Assembly: GCA_032358255.1 (NCBI GenBank)
Contig: JAULBX010011099.1
Span: forward strand, 434,001 to 498,000
DNA length: 64,000 bases
Direction of reading: 5' to 3'
Origin: Heterotrichella gracilis
Lineage: Eukaryota; Sar; Xanthophyceae; Tribonematales; Xanthonemataceae
The position numbers were made by a program, and so were the translations under genes. Below, one piece after another: positions 8,306-16,790 of the stretch. The notes beneath the pieces were generated by a model. That model did no database searches, was not told where the DNA came from, and saw only the letters and a program-made list of their open reading frames with translations. Position 1 is the stretch's first letter. Each line of letters starts with the position of its first letter.

Positions 8306-9727
8306 TCATATTTTTATGGTAGAGGCTAAACGGAGTAACTTAGATTCTTCAAAATAATCAGCCATTAATTGGATTCCCATAGGCAAGCCATTGCTGTGCA
8401 TGCCGCAAGGCACTGAGACAGCCGGTACTCCGGCAATATTTGCCTGAACGGTAAAAATGTCTTCGAGGTACATTTTAATGGGATCGGCACTATTTTTCCC
8501 AAATTCAAATGCTGTGCCTGGGGTTGAAGGGGTGATTATTATATCAAAGTTCTTAAAGAGTTCTTTGGTTTTCGTTTGAATGATGCGGCGCACTTTTTGA
8601 CCTTTGCTGTAGTAGGCATCATAATAACCGGCACTTAGAACAAATGTACCAAGCATGATACGACGTTTGACTTCTTTGCCAAAGCCTTCGCTGCGTGATT
8701 TTTTATACGTGCTTTCGAGGTCGCCCGCGAGCGCACTCCGGTGTCCGTAGTGAACACCAGAAAAGCGTGATAAATTAGAAGAGGCTTCCGCAGTGGTTAA
8801 TACATAATAAGTGGGAACCAGGTATTCGAGGTAAGGAAAACTAACTGCTTCAACGTGATGACCTGCTGCTTTTAAAACGTCTAACTGTTTTAAAACGCTT
8901 TGTTTCACTTCAGGATCAATACCTTCCGCTTCCACACATTCCTTTAAATAAGCTATTTTATATGTTTTGTCAAGGCTTAATTTTTCTGAATAGGGCTCTA
9001 CATCTTGTGAGGAGGAGGTATTATCGTGACGATCTTTTCCTGAAATTACTTCCAAAACAAGGGCCGAATCTTCCACGGTTTTGGTGATTGGCCCAATTTG
9101 ATCAAATGATGAGGCGTAGGCAATTAAACCGTAACGTGAAACCCTTCCGTATGTGGGTTTTAAGCCAACTGTTCCTGTAAAGGAAGCAGGCTGACGAATA
9201 GAACCACCGGTATCGGAACCCAAAGTAACATGGCATAAGTTAGCTGCAACGGCGGCGGCAGCACCACCGGAGGATCCTCCGGGAACACATTTTTCATTTA
9301 AAGGATTCAAAACGTTGCCATAAGCAGAGTTTTCATTGCTGCTTCCCATGGCAAATTCATCACAATTTAATCGGCCAATAATGATCGCATCTTCGGCCAG
9401 CACTTTTTCAACCACTGTTGACGAATAAAGAGATTCAAATCCTTCCAGAATTTTTGAAGAAGCACTTACCTTATGTCCTTTGTAACAAATATTATCCTTT
9501 AAACCAATAATAACACCGGCTAATTTCCCAAGTTTGGCTTTAGATGCAATTTTTTCATCCAGTTTCTTCGCTTGCTCTAGTGCTGCTGTGTCAAAAACCT
9601 CTAAAAAGGCGTTTAATGGCGCTTTTCGTTTAATTTCTTCAATAGTTTCCTTTACAATATCCACGGCATGAACTTGCCCCTTGTTAAGGTCAGACTGTAA
9701 TTGTTTGATACTTGAAAATTGATACAC
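8306..9727 (-). CDS. gatA: Asp/Glu-tRNA amidotransferase subunit A
   Basis: Glutaminase subunit of the GatCAB complex, which converts Glu-tRNA(Gln) or Asp-tRNA(Asn) to the amide form. The amidase-signature triad is visible: Lys77 in GLKDN, the cis-serine in GGSSGG at 150-155, and the nucleophile in SDTGGSIRQP (Ser176). The length, 473 residues, is normal. The start is GTG at 9727; no ATG fits the family N-terminus. It lies 70 nt downstream of tatA, beyond a hairpin, an arrangement common in Bacteroidota. gatB and gatC are not in the window. Confidence 0.95.
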   Translation of the reverse strand: MYQFSSIKQLQSDLNKGQVHAVDIVKETIEEIKRKAPLNAFLEVFDTAALEQAKKLDEKIASKAKLGKLAGVIIGLKDNICYKGHKVSASSKILEGFESLYSSTVVEKVLAEDAIIIGRLNCDEFAMGSSNENSAYGNVLNPLNEKCVPGGSSGGAAAAVAANLCHVTLGSDTGGSIRQPASFTGTVGLKPTYGRVSRYGLIAYASSFDQIGPITKTVEDSALVLEVISGKDRHDNTSSSQDVEPYSEKLSLDKTYKIAYLKECVEAEGIDPEVKQSVLKQLDVLKAAGHHVEAVSFPYLEYLVPTYYVLTTAEASSNLSRFSGVHYGHRSALAGDLESTYKKSRSEGFGKEVKRRIMLGTFVLSAGYYDAYYSKGQKVRRIIQTKTKELFKNFDIIITPSTPGTAFEFGKNSADPIKMYLEDIFTVQANIAGVPAVSVPCGMHSNGLPMGIQLMADYFEESKLLRLASTIKI

Positions 9728-9751
9728 CGTATTGTATTTTTAAAACAACAA

Positions 9752-9778
9752 AAGCGTTATTCGTTTTGAATAACGCTT
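9752..9778 (-). terminator. Hairpin between tatA and gatA
   Basis: A perfect 11-bp stem (AAGCGTTATTC at 9752-9762, GAATAACGCTT at 9768-9778) has a 5-nt loop. On the minus strand it follows the tatA stop by 19 nt and runs into TTTTGTTGTTTT. It probably terminates or attenuates tatA transcripts before gatA. Confidence 0.7.
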
Positions 9779-9797
9779 CCAAAATAATTATATTAAT

Positions 9798-9983
9798 TTA
9801 TTTTTTTTCAGACTCACTGCTGTCCGGCTCACCCTTACTGGCGTCCTTGAAATCTTTAATTCCTCTGCCTAAGCCTTTCATGAGTTCGGGAATTTTTTTA
9901 CCACCAAACATTAATAAAACAATTACCAAAATGATAATAATTTCCGGAGCACCTAAGCCACCTAAAATCCCTAATTTAATCAT
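9798..9983 (-). CDS. tatA: Sec-independent translocase component TatA
   Basis: A 61-residue membrane protein of the twin-arginine export system. One transmembrane helix (about 12-26) is followed by the conserved [21 protein letters not shown] amphipathic helix and a short charged tail, the TatA/E pattern. TatA multimers form the export pore with TatBC, which are not in this window. A likely client is the Tat-signal superoxide dismutase at 28006-28755. Confidence 0.93.
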   Translation of the reverse strand: MIKLGILGGLGAPEIIIILVIVLLMFGGKKIPELMKGLGRGIKDFKDASKGEPDSSESEKK

Positions 9984-10212
9984 GTTTTAATTTTTTAAAA
10001 TCAGGCGCAAGTTACGTAAAATATTGCTAGGCATCAAAATTTGTAGTGCATTCTGTGTGTTTAAGGAAACAATTTTCTCAGAAATAAAGAAATCTTCAGA
10101 AAAGGCCTTGGAAAGACAAAAAATCAGTAAATAATTTTCTCATGATTTTCTTCAGAAAGTTTGATGGTTAATGTAAAAATAGCTAATCTTACATTCTAAA
10201 ATTTAAGTAGCT

Positions 10213-10584
10213 ATGAGCACCGATTCACCCGTAGATTATCTTCCAATTTTTATCATGTTTACTATTGCCGTGGGCTTTGCAGCTGTTTCACTTGTTGCAA
10301 CACATCTTTTAGGTCCGAAACGGAAAACAAAAACGAAGTTAGAAGCCTTTGAGTGTGGTATTGAGGCGCAGGGTAATGCTCGGGTTCCTTTTTCAATCAA
10401 ATACTTTTTAGTGGCCATTTTATTTGTCTTATTCGACATCGAGGTTATTTTTATGTATCCCTGGGCCGCCAATTTTAAAGAGCTGGGTATGTTAGGGGTA
10501 ATCGAAGTGTTTAGTTTTATAGCGCTTTTGCTGGTTGGTTTTTATTACATGATCGCCAAAAAAGCCTTAAAGTGGGAAGATTAA
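10213..10584 (+). CDS. nuoA: NADH-quinone oxidoreductase subunit A
   Basis: First gene of a complete 14-gene complex I operon. The 123-residue membrane subunit has three hydrophobic helices and the conserved loop motifs KLEAFECG and VPFSIKYFLVAILFVLFDIEV, diagnostic for NuoA, which forms part of the quinone-channel junction. The 229-nt region upstream probably contains the operon promoter; only a weak match (TTTG at 10158, then TAATCTTA after about 20 nt) can be seen. The next gene, nuoB, begins 78 nt downstream. Confidence 0.95.
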   Translation: MSTDSPVDYLPIFIMFTIAVGFAAVSLVATHLLGPKRKTKTKLEAFECGIEAQGNARVPFSIKYFLVAILFVLFDIEVIFMYPWAANFKELGMLGVIEVFSFIALLLVGFYYMIAKKALKWED

Positions 10585-10662
10585 TAAATGTAGAATTAAG
10601 AATTAAAAATGTAGAATTTTTAATTGTTTAATTTTCAATTTTCAATATTTAATTTATTTAGG

Positions 10663-11226
10663 ATGTCACAAGAAATAATAAAGAAAACCAAACTGGAAAT
10701 AGCAAAACAACCGAATGGCCTTGAAGGTCCTGGATTTTTTGCCACAAAAATAGATACCGTAATGGGACTTGCGCGCGCGAACTCCTTATGGCCATTGCCT
10801 TTTGCCACTTCATGCTGTGGAATTGAATTTATGGCCACCATGGGCTCTCATTATGACCTTGCCCGCTTTGGAATGGAACGCTTGAGTTTCTCACCACGAC
10901 AAGCAGATCTGTTAATGGTGATGGGAACGATTGCAAAAAAAATGGGACCAACCTTAAGACAAGTTTACGAGCAAATGGCTGAACCACGCTGGGTACTTAG
11001 TGTTGGAGCCTGTGCCAGCAGTGGTGGAATTTTTGACACCTACAGTGTTTTGCAAGGAATTGACCGAATTATTCCGGTTGACGTTTATGTGCCAGGCTGC
11101 CCTCCACGTCCGGAGCAAATCATTGACGGGATCTTAAAAATTCAGGAATTGGCAAAAAATGAATCAGGCCGCCGCCGTCATTCAGAAGAATACAAACATT
11201 TAATGAATAGCTACGGAATAGAATAA
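10663..11226 (+). CDS. nuoB: NADH-quinone oxidoreductase subunit B
   Basis: Peripheral-arm subunit that holds the N2 4Fe-4S cluster, the final electron donor to quinone. Ligands are visible as the tandem Cys51-Cys52 (ATSCCGIEFM), Cys117 (GACASSGG) and Cys146 (VPGCPPRPEQI). The start at ATG 10663 (MSQEIIKKTK) gives 187 residues. The open frame continues upstream to 10624, but that extension lies in AT-rich spacer and is unlike the family. The 82-nt spacer to nuoC carries the double palindrome at 11236-11295. Confidence 0.95.
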   Translation: MSQEIIKKTKLEIAKQPNGLEGPGFFATKIDTVMGLARANSLWPLPFATSCCGIEFMATMGSHYDLARFGMERLSFSPRQADLLMVMGTIAKKMGPTLRQVYEQMAEPRWVLSVGACASSGGIFDTYSVLQGIDRIIPVDVYVPGCPPRPEQIIDGILKIQELAKNESGRRRHSEEYKHLMNSYGIE

Positions 11227-11235
11227 ACTAAATTG

Positions 11236-11295
11236 ACTCCCGATAGCTATCGGGATTACAATTGTCAATTACAAAACCCGATAGCTATCGGGAGT
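11236..11295. repeat. Two copies of an 18-bp palindrome facing each other
   Basis: ACTCCCGATAGCTATCGGG (11236-11254) and its exact reverse complement (11277-11295) flank 22 AT-rich bases in the nuoB-nuoC spacer. Each arm is itself the palindrome CCCGATAGCTATCGGG, so RNA from either strand can form single or nested hairpins. A third copy with the same left flank lies at 19554-19571. Confidence 0.9.
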
Positions 11296-11308
11296 AAATT
11301 AATAAAAG

Positions 11309-11809
11309 ATGAGCCAAGAAACTTTAGATAAACTCAACGAACGATTAACTAACGCGTTCACAGGTGCGATCGAAAAAGCAGAGTTGTTGTATGATTTTGC
11401 TGTATTTACGGTAAAAGCCGAATCAGCCCATGCCATAGTAAAATTCTTAAAAGAAGATGAAGAATTAAATTTTCATTTTTTGACCGATCTTACAGGCATG
11501 CAAACTGCAGATGAAAAACAATTAGGTGTTATTTACCATTTGCATAACATGCCAAAAAACATCCGTGTACGCATCAAAACATTTTTCGACATCAATAAAC
11601 CGGAGATCCCAACCGTTACAGACCTCTGGCCGGCAGCGAACTGGATGGAACGAGAGACCTACGACTTTTATGGTGTGCGTTTTAAAGGACATCCAAACTT
11701 GGTGAGAATTTTAAATGTGGATGAAATGGATATTTTTCCATTGCGGAAAGAATTTCCTTTGGAAGATCAAACCAGAGATGATAAGTCAGACAAAATGTTT
11801 GGCAGATAA
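11309..11809 (+). CDS. nuoC: NADH-quinone oxidoreductase subunit C
   Basis: The 166-residue peripheral-arm subunit C (30 kDa family) carries the signature WPAANWMERETYDFYGVRFKGHP and the ending FPLRKEFPLEDQ. It packs against NuoD in the connecting module. Here nuoC and nuoD are separate genes with a 72-nt spacer, unlike the nuoCD fusion of enterobacteria. The start ATG at 11309 lies 13 nt after the second palindrome. Confidence 0.94.
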   Translation: MSQETLDKLNERLTNAFTGAIEKAELLYDFAVFTVKAESAHAIVKFLKEDEELNFHFLTDLTGMQTADEKQLGVIYHLHNMPKNIRVRIKTFFDINKPEIPTVTDLWPAANWMERETYDFYGVRFKGHPNLVRILNVDEMDIFPLRKEFPLEDQTRDDKSDKMFGR

Positions 11810-11881
11810 AGAACTATGAAATCAGATTTTAGATTTAAGAAGTAAAAATCTTAAGCTCAGATCTTAAATTTTTAAACAAAG

Positions 11882-13090
11882 ATGAGTAAAAAAGAAACTA
11901 TTACACCGCCAACAGATACTATTGAAAAGGAATACAGTACCCTTAATTTAGGTCCAACGCACCCCGCTACTCACGGCATTTTTCAAAATGTGTTGAAAAT
12001 GGATGGTGAAACAATTCACGATGCCGTTCCAACTTTAGGATACATTCACAGAGCCTTTGAAAAACTGGCTGAAAGAAGACCTTACGCTCAAATAACACCA
12101 ATTACCGACCGTTTAAATTATTGCTCTTCACCAATCAATAATATGGGATGGCACATGACGGTTGAAAAATTAATTAAGGCTGAAATTCCAAAACGTGCTG
12201 AGTACATGCGTGTCATTGTGATGGAATTATCGAGAATTGCCGATCATATTATTTGTAATACCATTATTGGACAAGATACCGGCGCCACTACCGGATTTTT
12301 ATATTTGTTTCAATGGCGTGAACACATTTATGATATTTTTGAAAGTATCTGCGGCGCTCGTTTAACAACTAACATTTGTCGCATTGGCGGTTTTGATACG
12401 GAGTGGAGTCCGAAAACCTGGGAGCTCATCAACAATTTTGTTAAAAATTTTCCTAAAGCCTTATTTGAATTTAACGGCTTATTAGAACGGAACAAGATCT
12501 TTATGGATCGCACCATTAACTGCGGTCCCATTTCTGCAGAAAGAGCATTGGCATATAGTTTTACCGGACCAAATTTAAGAGCCGCCGGCGTTGATTATGA
12601 TGTTCGTGTCGCATCACCTTATTCTTCTTATGGAGATTTTGATTTTAAAATTCCTATAGGAACCAGTGGTGACACGTATGATCGTTTTACCGTGCGTCAC
12701 GAAGAAATGGTTCAGTCTTTGGAGATCATCAAACAAGCCATTAAGAATTTGCCTTCCGGGCCAACACATGCAGATATTCCGGATTTCTTTTTACCACCAA
12801 AACAAGAGGTATACAATAATATGGAGGCCTTGATCTATCATTTTAAAATTGTGATGGGTGAAACCGATGTTCCAAAAGGAGAGGTATATCATTGTGTGGA
12901 AGGTGGAAATGGAGAATTAGGATTTTATTTGATCAGCGATGGAAGCAGAACACCGTTTCGTTTGCATTTCAGAAGACCTTGTTTTATTTATTATCAGGCG
13001 TATCCTGAAATGATCAAAGGCGGATTATTATCGGATGCCATTCTTACCATGAGTAGTATGAATGTTATTGCCGGCGAATTAGACGCTTAA
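11882..13090 (+). CDS. nuoD: NADH-quinone oxidoreductase subunit D
   Basis: The 402-residue 49-kDa subunit contributes to the quinone-binding site. Family motifs are LGPTHPATHGIF near residue 27, the EKLAERRPYAQ segment, RLNYCSSPINNMGW, and the C-terminal DAILTMSSMNVIAGELDA, with the usual ending short of DR. The histidines of the THPATHG loop and the conserved Tyr/Asp of the quinone pocket are in place by position. Spacers of 72 and 78 nt separate it from nuoC and nuoE. Confidence 0.95.
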   Translation: MSKKETITPPTDTIEKEYSTLNLGPTHPATHGIFQNVLKMDGETIHDAVPTLGYIHRAFEKLAERRPYAQITPITDRLNYCSSPINNMGWHMTVEKLIKAEIPKRAEYMRVIVMELSRIADHIICNTIIGQDTGATTGFLYLFQWREHIYDIFESICGARLTTNICRIGGFDTEWSPKTWELINNFVKNFPKALFEFNGLLERNKIFMDRTINCGPISAERALAYSFTGPNLRAAGVDYDVRVASPYSSYGDFDFKIPIGTSGDTYDRFTVRHEEMVQSLEIIKQAIKNLPSGPTHADIPDFFLPPKQEVYNNMEALIYHFKIVMGETDVPKGEVYHCVEGGNGELGFYLISDGSRTPFRLHFRRPCFIYYQAYPEMIKGGLLSDAILTMSSMNVIAGELDA

Positions 13091-13168
13091 AAAATGTAAA
13101 ATGAAAAATTTTAAATGTAGAATTAATGCAAGAAACATTTAAAAATTTAAACTATAATTATTAGAAAT

Positions 13169-13750
13169 ATGAGTTCACAAGTTCACGGAACACAAGAGTT
13201 TAGTAAGGCAAAACGCGCTGAGATAAAATTCAGTGAAGACGCCATGATCGCAGCCAGAAAGATCACTTCTCAGTACCCTGACAACAAGCGTAAATCGGCC
13301 ATGTTACCTGTACTGCATATTGCACAGGCTGAGTTTGGCGGATGGTTAAGTCCTGAAGTGATGGATTATGTCGCCGAATTTTTAAATGTAAAACCAATTG
13401 AAGTATTTGAAGTGGCTTCCTTTTACACCATGTATAATTTAAAACCCATGGGGAAATGTATTCTCGAGGTTTGTCAAACAAGTTCGTGCTGGTTAAATGG
13501 TGCAGAAGATATCATCAAATACATTGAGAAAAAATTAAATATTAAGGTGGGTGAAACCAGTGCCGATGGCATGTTCTCTTTAAAAGCAGTAGAATGTTTG
13601 GGGTCTTGCGGTACCGCGCCAATGATGCAATGCGGAGCGAGTTACCATGAAAATTTGACCTATGAAAAAGTAGATAAGATCATGGCAGATTATAAAGCAG
13701 AAGGAAAATTAAGAAGTTATACTGATTTAGATTATAAGAATACTTTATAG
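13169..13750 (+). CDS. nuoE: NADH-quinone oxidoreductase subunit E
   Basis: The 193-residue NADH-module subunit carries the N1a 2Fe-2S cluster. Ligands are visible in CQTSSCWLNGAED and CLGSCGTAPMMQ, the Cys-x4-Cys and Cys-x3-Cys pattern of the thioredoxin-like family. It is somewhat longer than the minimal version at both ends. It precedes nuoF with a 48-nt spacer. Confidence 0.95.
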   Translation: MSSQVHGTQEFSKAKRAEIKFSEDAMIAARKITSQYPDNKRKSAMLPVLHIAQAEFGGWLSPEVMDYVAEFLNVKPIEVFEVASFYTMYNLKPMGKCILEVCQTSSCWLNGAEDIIKYIEKKLNIKVGETSADGMFSLKAVECLGSCGTAPMMQCGASYHENLTYEKVDKIMADYKAEGKLRSYTDLDYKNTL

Positions 13751-13798
13751 TTAACGGCATCCTTCAACACTGTTTAGGATGCAAAGAAATTTAAACAA

Positions 13799-15136
13799 AT
13801 GGGTAAAAAATTATTAATACACAACGATAAAATTCCCGGGATCAATACCCTTGAAGTGTATCGTGCCAATGGCGGTTATGCTTCTGTTGAGAAGGCGCTT
13901 AAAACCATGACTCCTGATCAAGTGACCGATGAGGTTAAAAAATCAGGTCTACGCGGGCGAGGCGGCGCAGGTTTTCCAACGGGATTAAAATGGAGTTTTT
14001 TGGCAAAACCGGAAGGGGTGCCACGTTATTTGGTTTGTAATGCCGATGAATCGGAGCCGGGAACGTTTAAGGACCGCTATTTGATGGAGAAAATTCCACA
14101 TGCCTTGGTTGAAGGGATGATCACTTCATCTTATGCCTTGGGAGCAAAAACATCTTATATCTATATCCGCGGGGAATATTTTTATGTGGCACGAATCGTG
14201 GAGAAGGCCATTGCTGAAGCTTATGCAGCCGGCTGGTTAGGAAAAAATATTTTAGGAACTGATTTCTCACATGACTGTTATGTTCAAGTGGGAGGTGGCG
14301 CTTATATCTGTGGCGAAGAAACCGCTTTATTAGAATCCTTAGAAGGTAAACGCGGTAACCCGCGCATCAAACCACCATTTCCTGCGGTAGCAGGTTTATG
14401 GGGTTGTCCAACCGTTGTCAATAATGTAGAAACCATTGCAGCCGTGGTTCCTATTGTGAATGAAGGAGGTGAAGAATATGCCAAGATTGGAATTGGAAAA
14501 TCTACGGGTACCAAATTAATTTCAGCTTCCGGACATATCAATAAACCGGGCGTATACGAAATTGAATTAGGAATTCCGGTGGAAGAATTTATTTTCAGTG
14601 ATGAATATTGTGGCGGTATTCGTAATGGTAAAAAATTAAAAGCAGTTGTTGCAGGAGGATCTTCAGTGCCGATTCTTCCGGCAGAATTAATTTTGAAAAC
14701 AGCTAAAGGCGAACCACGTTTAATGTCCTACGAAAGTCTTGGTGATGGCGGTTTTCAAACCGGCACCATGTTGGGATCAGGAGGATTTATTGTGATGGAT
14801 GAAGACACGAGCATTGTAAAGAATTTATTTACGTTTGCCCGTTTTTATCATCATGAATCTTGTGGACAATGTTCTCCTTGCCGTGAAGGAACAGGATGGA
14901 TGGAAAAGATCTTAAAGAAATTTTTAAATGGAACGGCGAATGAAAGTGATGTGGATTTATTATGGGACATTCAAAGCAAGATTGAAGGCAAAACCATTTG
15001 TCCTTTGGGCGAAGCTGCTGCATGGCCTGTAGCTGCTGCCATTCGCCACTTTAAACATGAGTTTTTAGAGATCGCAAAAAGTAAAAAGTTTGTAGATATC
15101 AGTCATTATAATAGATTAAATAAAATTGTTTCGTAA
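13799..15136 (+). CDS. nuoF: NADH-quinone oxidoreductase subunit F
   Basis: The 445-residue FMN- and NADH-binding subunit also holds the N3 4Fe-4S cluster. Motifs are [16 protein letters not shown] (NADH/FMN loop), [14 protein letters not shown] (FMN), and the C-terminal ligands in [16 protein letters not shown] with a final cysteine in TICPLGE. The next gene starts 4 nt after the stop codon. It is not nuoG but a TonB/TPR protein, beginning the inserted block described under findings. Confidence 0.96.
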   Translation: MGKKLLIHNDKIPGINTLEVYRANGGYASVEKALKTMTPDQVTDEVKKSGLRGRGGAGFPTGLKWSFLAKPEGVPRYLVCNADESEPGTFKDRYLMEKIPHALVEGMITSSYALGAKTSYIYIRGEYFYVARIVEKAIAEAYAAGWLGKNILGTDFSHDCYVQVGGGAYICGEETALLESLEGKRGNPRIKPPFPAVAGLWGCPTVVNNVETIAAVVPIVNEGGEEYAKIGIGKSTGTKLISASGHINKPGVYEIELGIPVEEFIFSDEYCGGIRNGKKLKAVVAGGSSVPILPAELILKTAKGEPRLMSYESLGDGGFQTGTMLGSGGFIVMDEDTSIVKNLFTFARFYHHESCGQCSPCREGTGWMEKILKKFLNGTANESDVDLLWDIQSKIEGKTICPLGEAAAWPVAAAIRHFKHEFLEIAKSKKFVDISHYNRLNKIVS

Positions 15137-15140
15137 GTAG

Positions 15141-16118
15141 TTGAAGGTCCGAATTAAAATAGTTTTTCTTTTTTCTATGATCACCGTATTGCTTTGTGGT
15201 CAAGGAGAGGTGTTTACAATAACGAAGGTTATGCCTGAATTCCCAGGTGGAACTGCGGAGTTGGCTAAGTATCTTCTAATGAATGTTCAGTATCCTGCTG
15301 AGGCTCGTGAAGCAGGGTTTACGGGCAAGTCATATGTGAATTTTATAGTCGATACAAATGGTGTTATTAAGGATGCAAAGATTATTAAATCCGCCGGATA
15401 TAAATGTCTTGATGATGAGGCCTTAAGAGTAGTAAGTTTGATGCCCAAGTGGAAACCCGGCAATGATTCAACTATAAATGTAAAGGTTTCGATGAATTTA
15501 CCTGTAAACTTTAAAGGTACTAGTAGTCAAAACCAAGTGATAAAAGAAACGAAATTGACTCCTGAGCAGCAGTTAAAGCATGAGAATGCAATGGAGTTAT
15601 ATTACGCCGGACATAAACTCGAGCAAGAGTATAAATTTGAAATGGCCTTAGAAAAGTATAATAAAAGTTTAAGTGTTGAGCCGGAAAATAAATATTCAAT
15701 GTTCGATAAGGCTAAAATGCAAATGGTTCTTGGCCAGAAAGAGAATGCATGTGAATTATGGAATAAAATGGCTCAGTTAAATATTAGAAAGGACGAAGCA
15801 GAAGAATTTATTCAAAAATATTGTTCTTCGGATAATGGCCCGCAATTGATGGCTTATTTTTTAAATCAAAAAAGAGCTAATGATTTTTTTGATAGTGGCA
15901 TGAAGGATGTTAATAATGGACGCTATGAAGCCGCATTACGTAAATTTGATTCTACTTTAGTATATAGACCTGAACATAAGAATGCCTTATTTAATAAAGC
16001 TTTAATGCATTCTAAATTGGATCAAAATAACGCAGCTTGCAGAACCTGGAATAAATTATTGGCAATAACACCGGAAGACAAGGAAGTACAAAATTTAATA
16101 AAAAAAAATTGCAATTAG
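15141..16118 (+). CDS. TonB C-terminal domain protein with TPR repeats
   Basis: A 325-residue secreted or periplasmic protein, not a complex I subunit. The N-terminal hydrophobic segment (residues 1-22, ending LLCGQ) looks like a signal peptide. A TonB-type domain follows at about 30-115 (FPGGTAELAKYLLMNVQYP ... GFTGKSYVNFIVDTNGVIKDAKI), then two related TPR-like regions at about 145-215 and 235-320, each with an internal cysteine near CELWNKM and CRTWNKL. The likely start is TTG at 15141, because only this start gives a full signal peptide; the first in-frame ATG, 15177, would cut it. It lies 4 nt after nuoF and 1 nt before the MNT gene. Its role within a complex I operon is unknown. Confidence 0.75.
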   Translation: MKVRIKIVFLFSMITVLLCGQGEVFTITKVMPEFPGGTAELAKYLLMNVQYPAEAREAGFTGKSYVNFIVDTNGVIKDAKIIKSAGYKCLDDEALRVVSLMPKWKPGNDSTINVKVSMNLPVNFKGTSSQNQVIKETKLTPEQQLKHENAMELYYAGHKLEQEYKFEMALEKYNKSLSVEPENKYSMFDKAKMQMVLGQKENACELWNKMAQLNIRKDEAEEFIQKYCSSDNGPQLMAYFLNQKRANDFFDSGMKDVNNGRYEAALRKFDSTLVYRPEHKNALFNKALMHSKLDQNNAACRTWNKLLAITPEDKEVQNLIKKNCN

Positions 16119-16119
16119 A

Positions 16120-16431
16120 ATGTTAGCCTCGGTCATAACAAATAACCTCTCTCAAATAAAGGACATATGCCAAAAGCATCATGTGAAGGAGTTGTCTGTG
16201 TTTGGGTCAGCCTCTCGCAACGAGTTAAAAGATGACAGTGATGTTGATTTTTTGTATACCATGCAAGAGAATATTCCTGAAATGACTTATGCGGATAATT
16301 TTTTTGATATGTTATGGTCTTTGGAGGCATTATTAGGAAAAAAAGTGGATATGGTGCCAGAAAAAAACTTAAGAAACAGAATTTTTATTGAAGAAGTAAA
16401 TAATACAAAACAAATTATTTACAAAGTGTGA
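16120..16431 (+). CDS. MNT-domain nucleotidyltransferase antitoxin (MntA-like)
   Basis: A 103-residue minimal nucleotidyltransferase. The active-site motif GSASRNELKDDSDVDF at 29-44 has the G-S-x2-R and D-S-D-x-D pattern, with Asp41 and Asp43 as metal ligands. In characterised pairs MntA adds AMP to a tyrosine of the HEPN partner and so neutralises it. The adjacent gene encodes such a partner, and the two overlap by 4 nt, so a type VII-like HepT/MntA toxin-antitoxin pair is very likely. The gene begins 1 nt after the TonB/TPR stop codon. The context, inside a complex I operon, is unusual. Confidence 0.88.
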   Translation: MLASVITNNLSQIKDICQKHHVKELSVFGSASRNELKDDSDVDFLYTMQENIPEMTYADNFFDMLWSLEALLGKKVDMVPEKNLRNRIFIEEVNNTKQIIYKV

Positions 16432-16790
16432 CAAAACAAGAATTAAAATATTTGGTGGACATACAGATAGTTATTGAGGAACTTGAAACGTTTTTTCCGG
16501 AGGAAAAAAGATTTGAAAAATTTAATAACGATAAATTGTTAAGACGTGCTGTAGAAAGAATTTTTGAGGTCATCGGCGAGGCTTTAAGAAAATATAAAAA
16601 CTTAAACAGTGAAATTGAAATAACGAACGCAAAAGAAATAATAGGATTAAGGAATATTATAGCGCATTCTTATGATTCTGTTGATTATCCTAAACTTTGG
16701 GCGATTATTATAAATAATATACCAAACTTAAAAAAAGAAATTAATAGTTTAATTGAAAAATACGATATTCACCTAGGTTATAAAAAATGA
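16428..16790 (+). CDS. HEPN-domain ribonuclease toxin (HepT-like, DUF86)
   Basis: A 120-residue all-helical HEPN protein. The signature is RNIIAHSY: Arg75, His80 and Tyr82 match the R-x4-H-x-Y motif in which the Tyr is the AMP acceptor. The upstream block RRAVERIFEVIGEAL at 39-53 is typical of DUF86. HepT proteins are RNases held in check by MntA. The start is GTG at 16428, overlapping the antitoxin stop by 4 nt. The stop overlaps the nuoG start (ATGA at 16787-16790), so nuoG translation may depend on ribosomes finishing this gene. No motif residue appears lost, so it could be active. Confidence 0.87.
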   Translation: MTKQELKYLVDIQIVIEELETFFPEEKRFEKFNNDKLLRRAVERIFEVIGEALRKYKNLNSEIEITNAKEIIGLRNIIAHSYDSVDYPKLWAIIINNIPNLKKEINSLIEKYDIHLGYKK

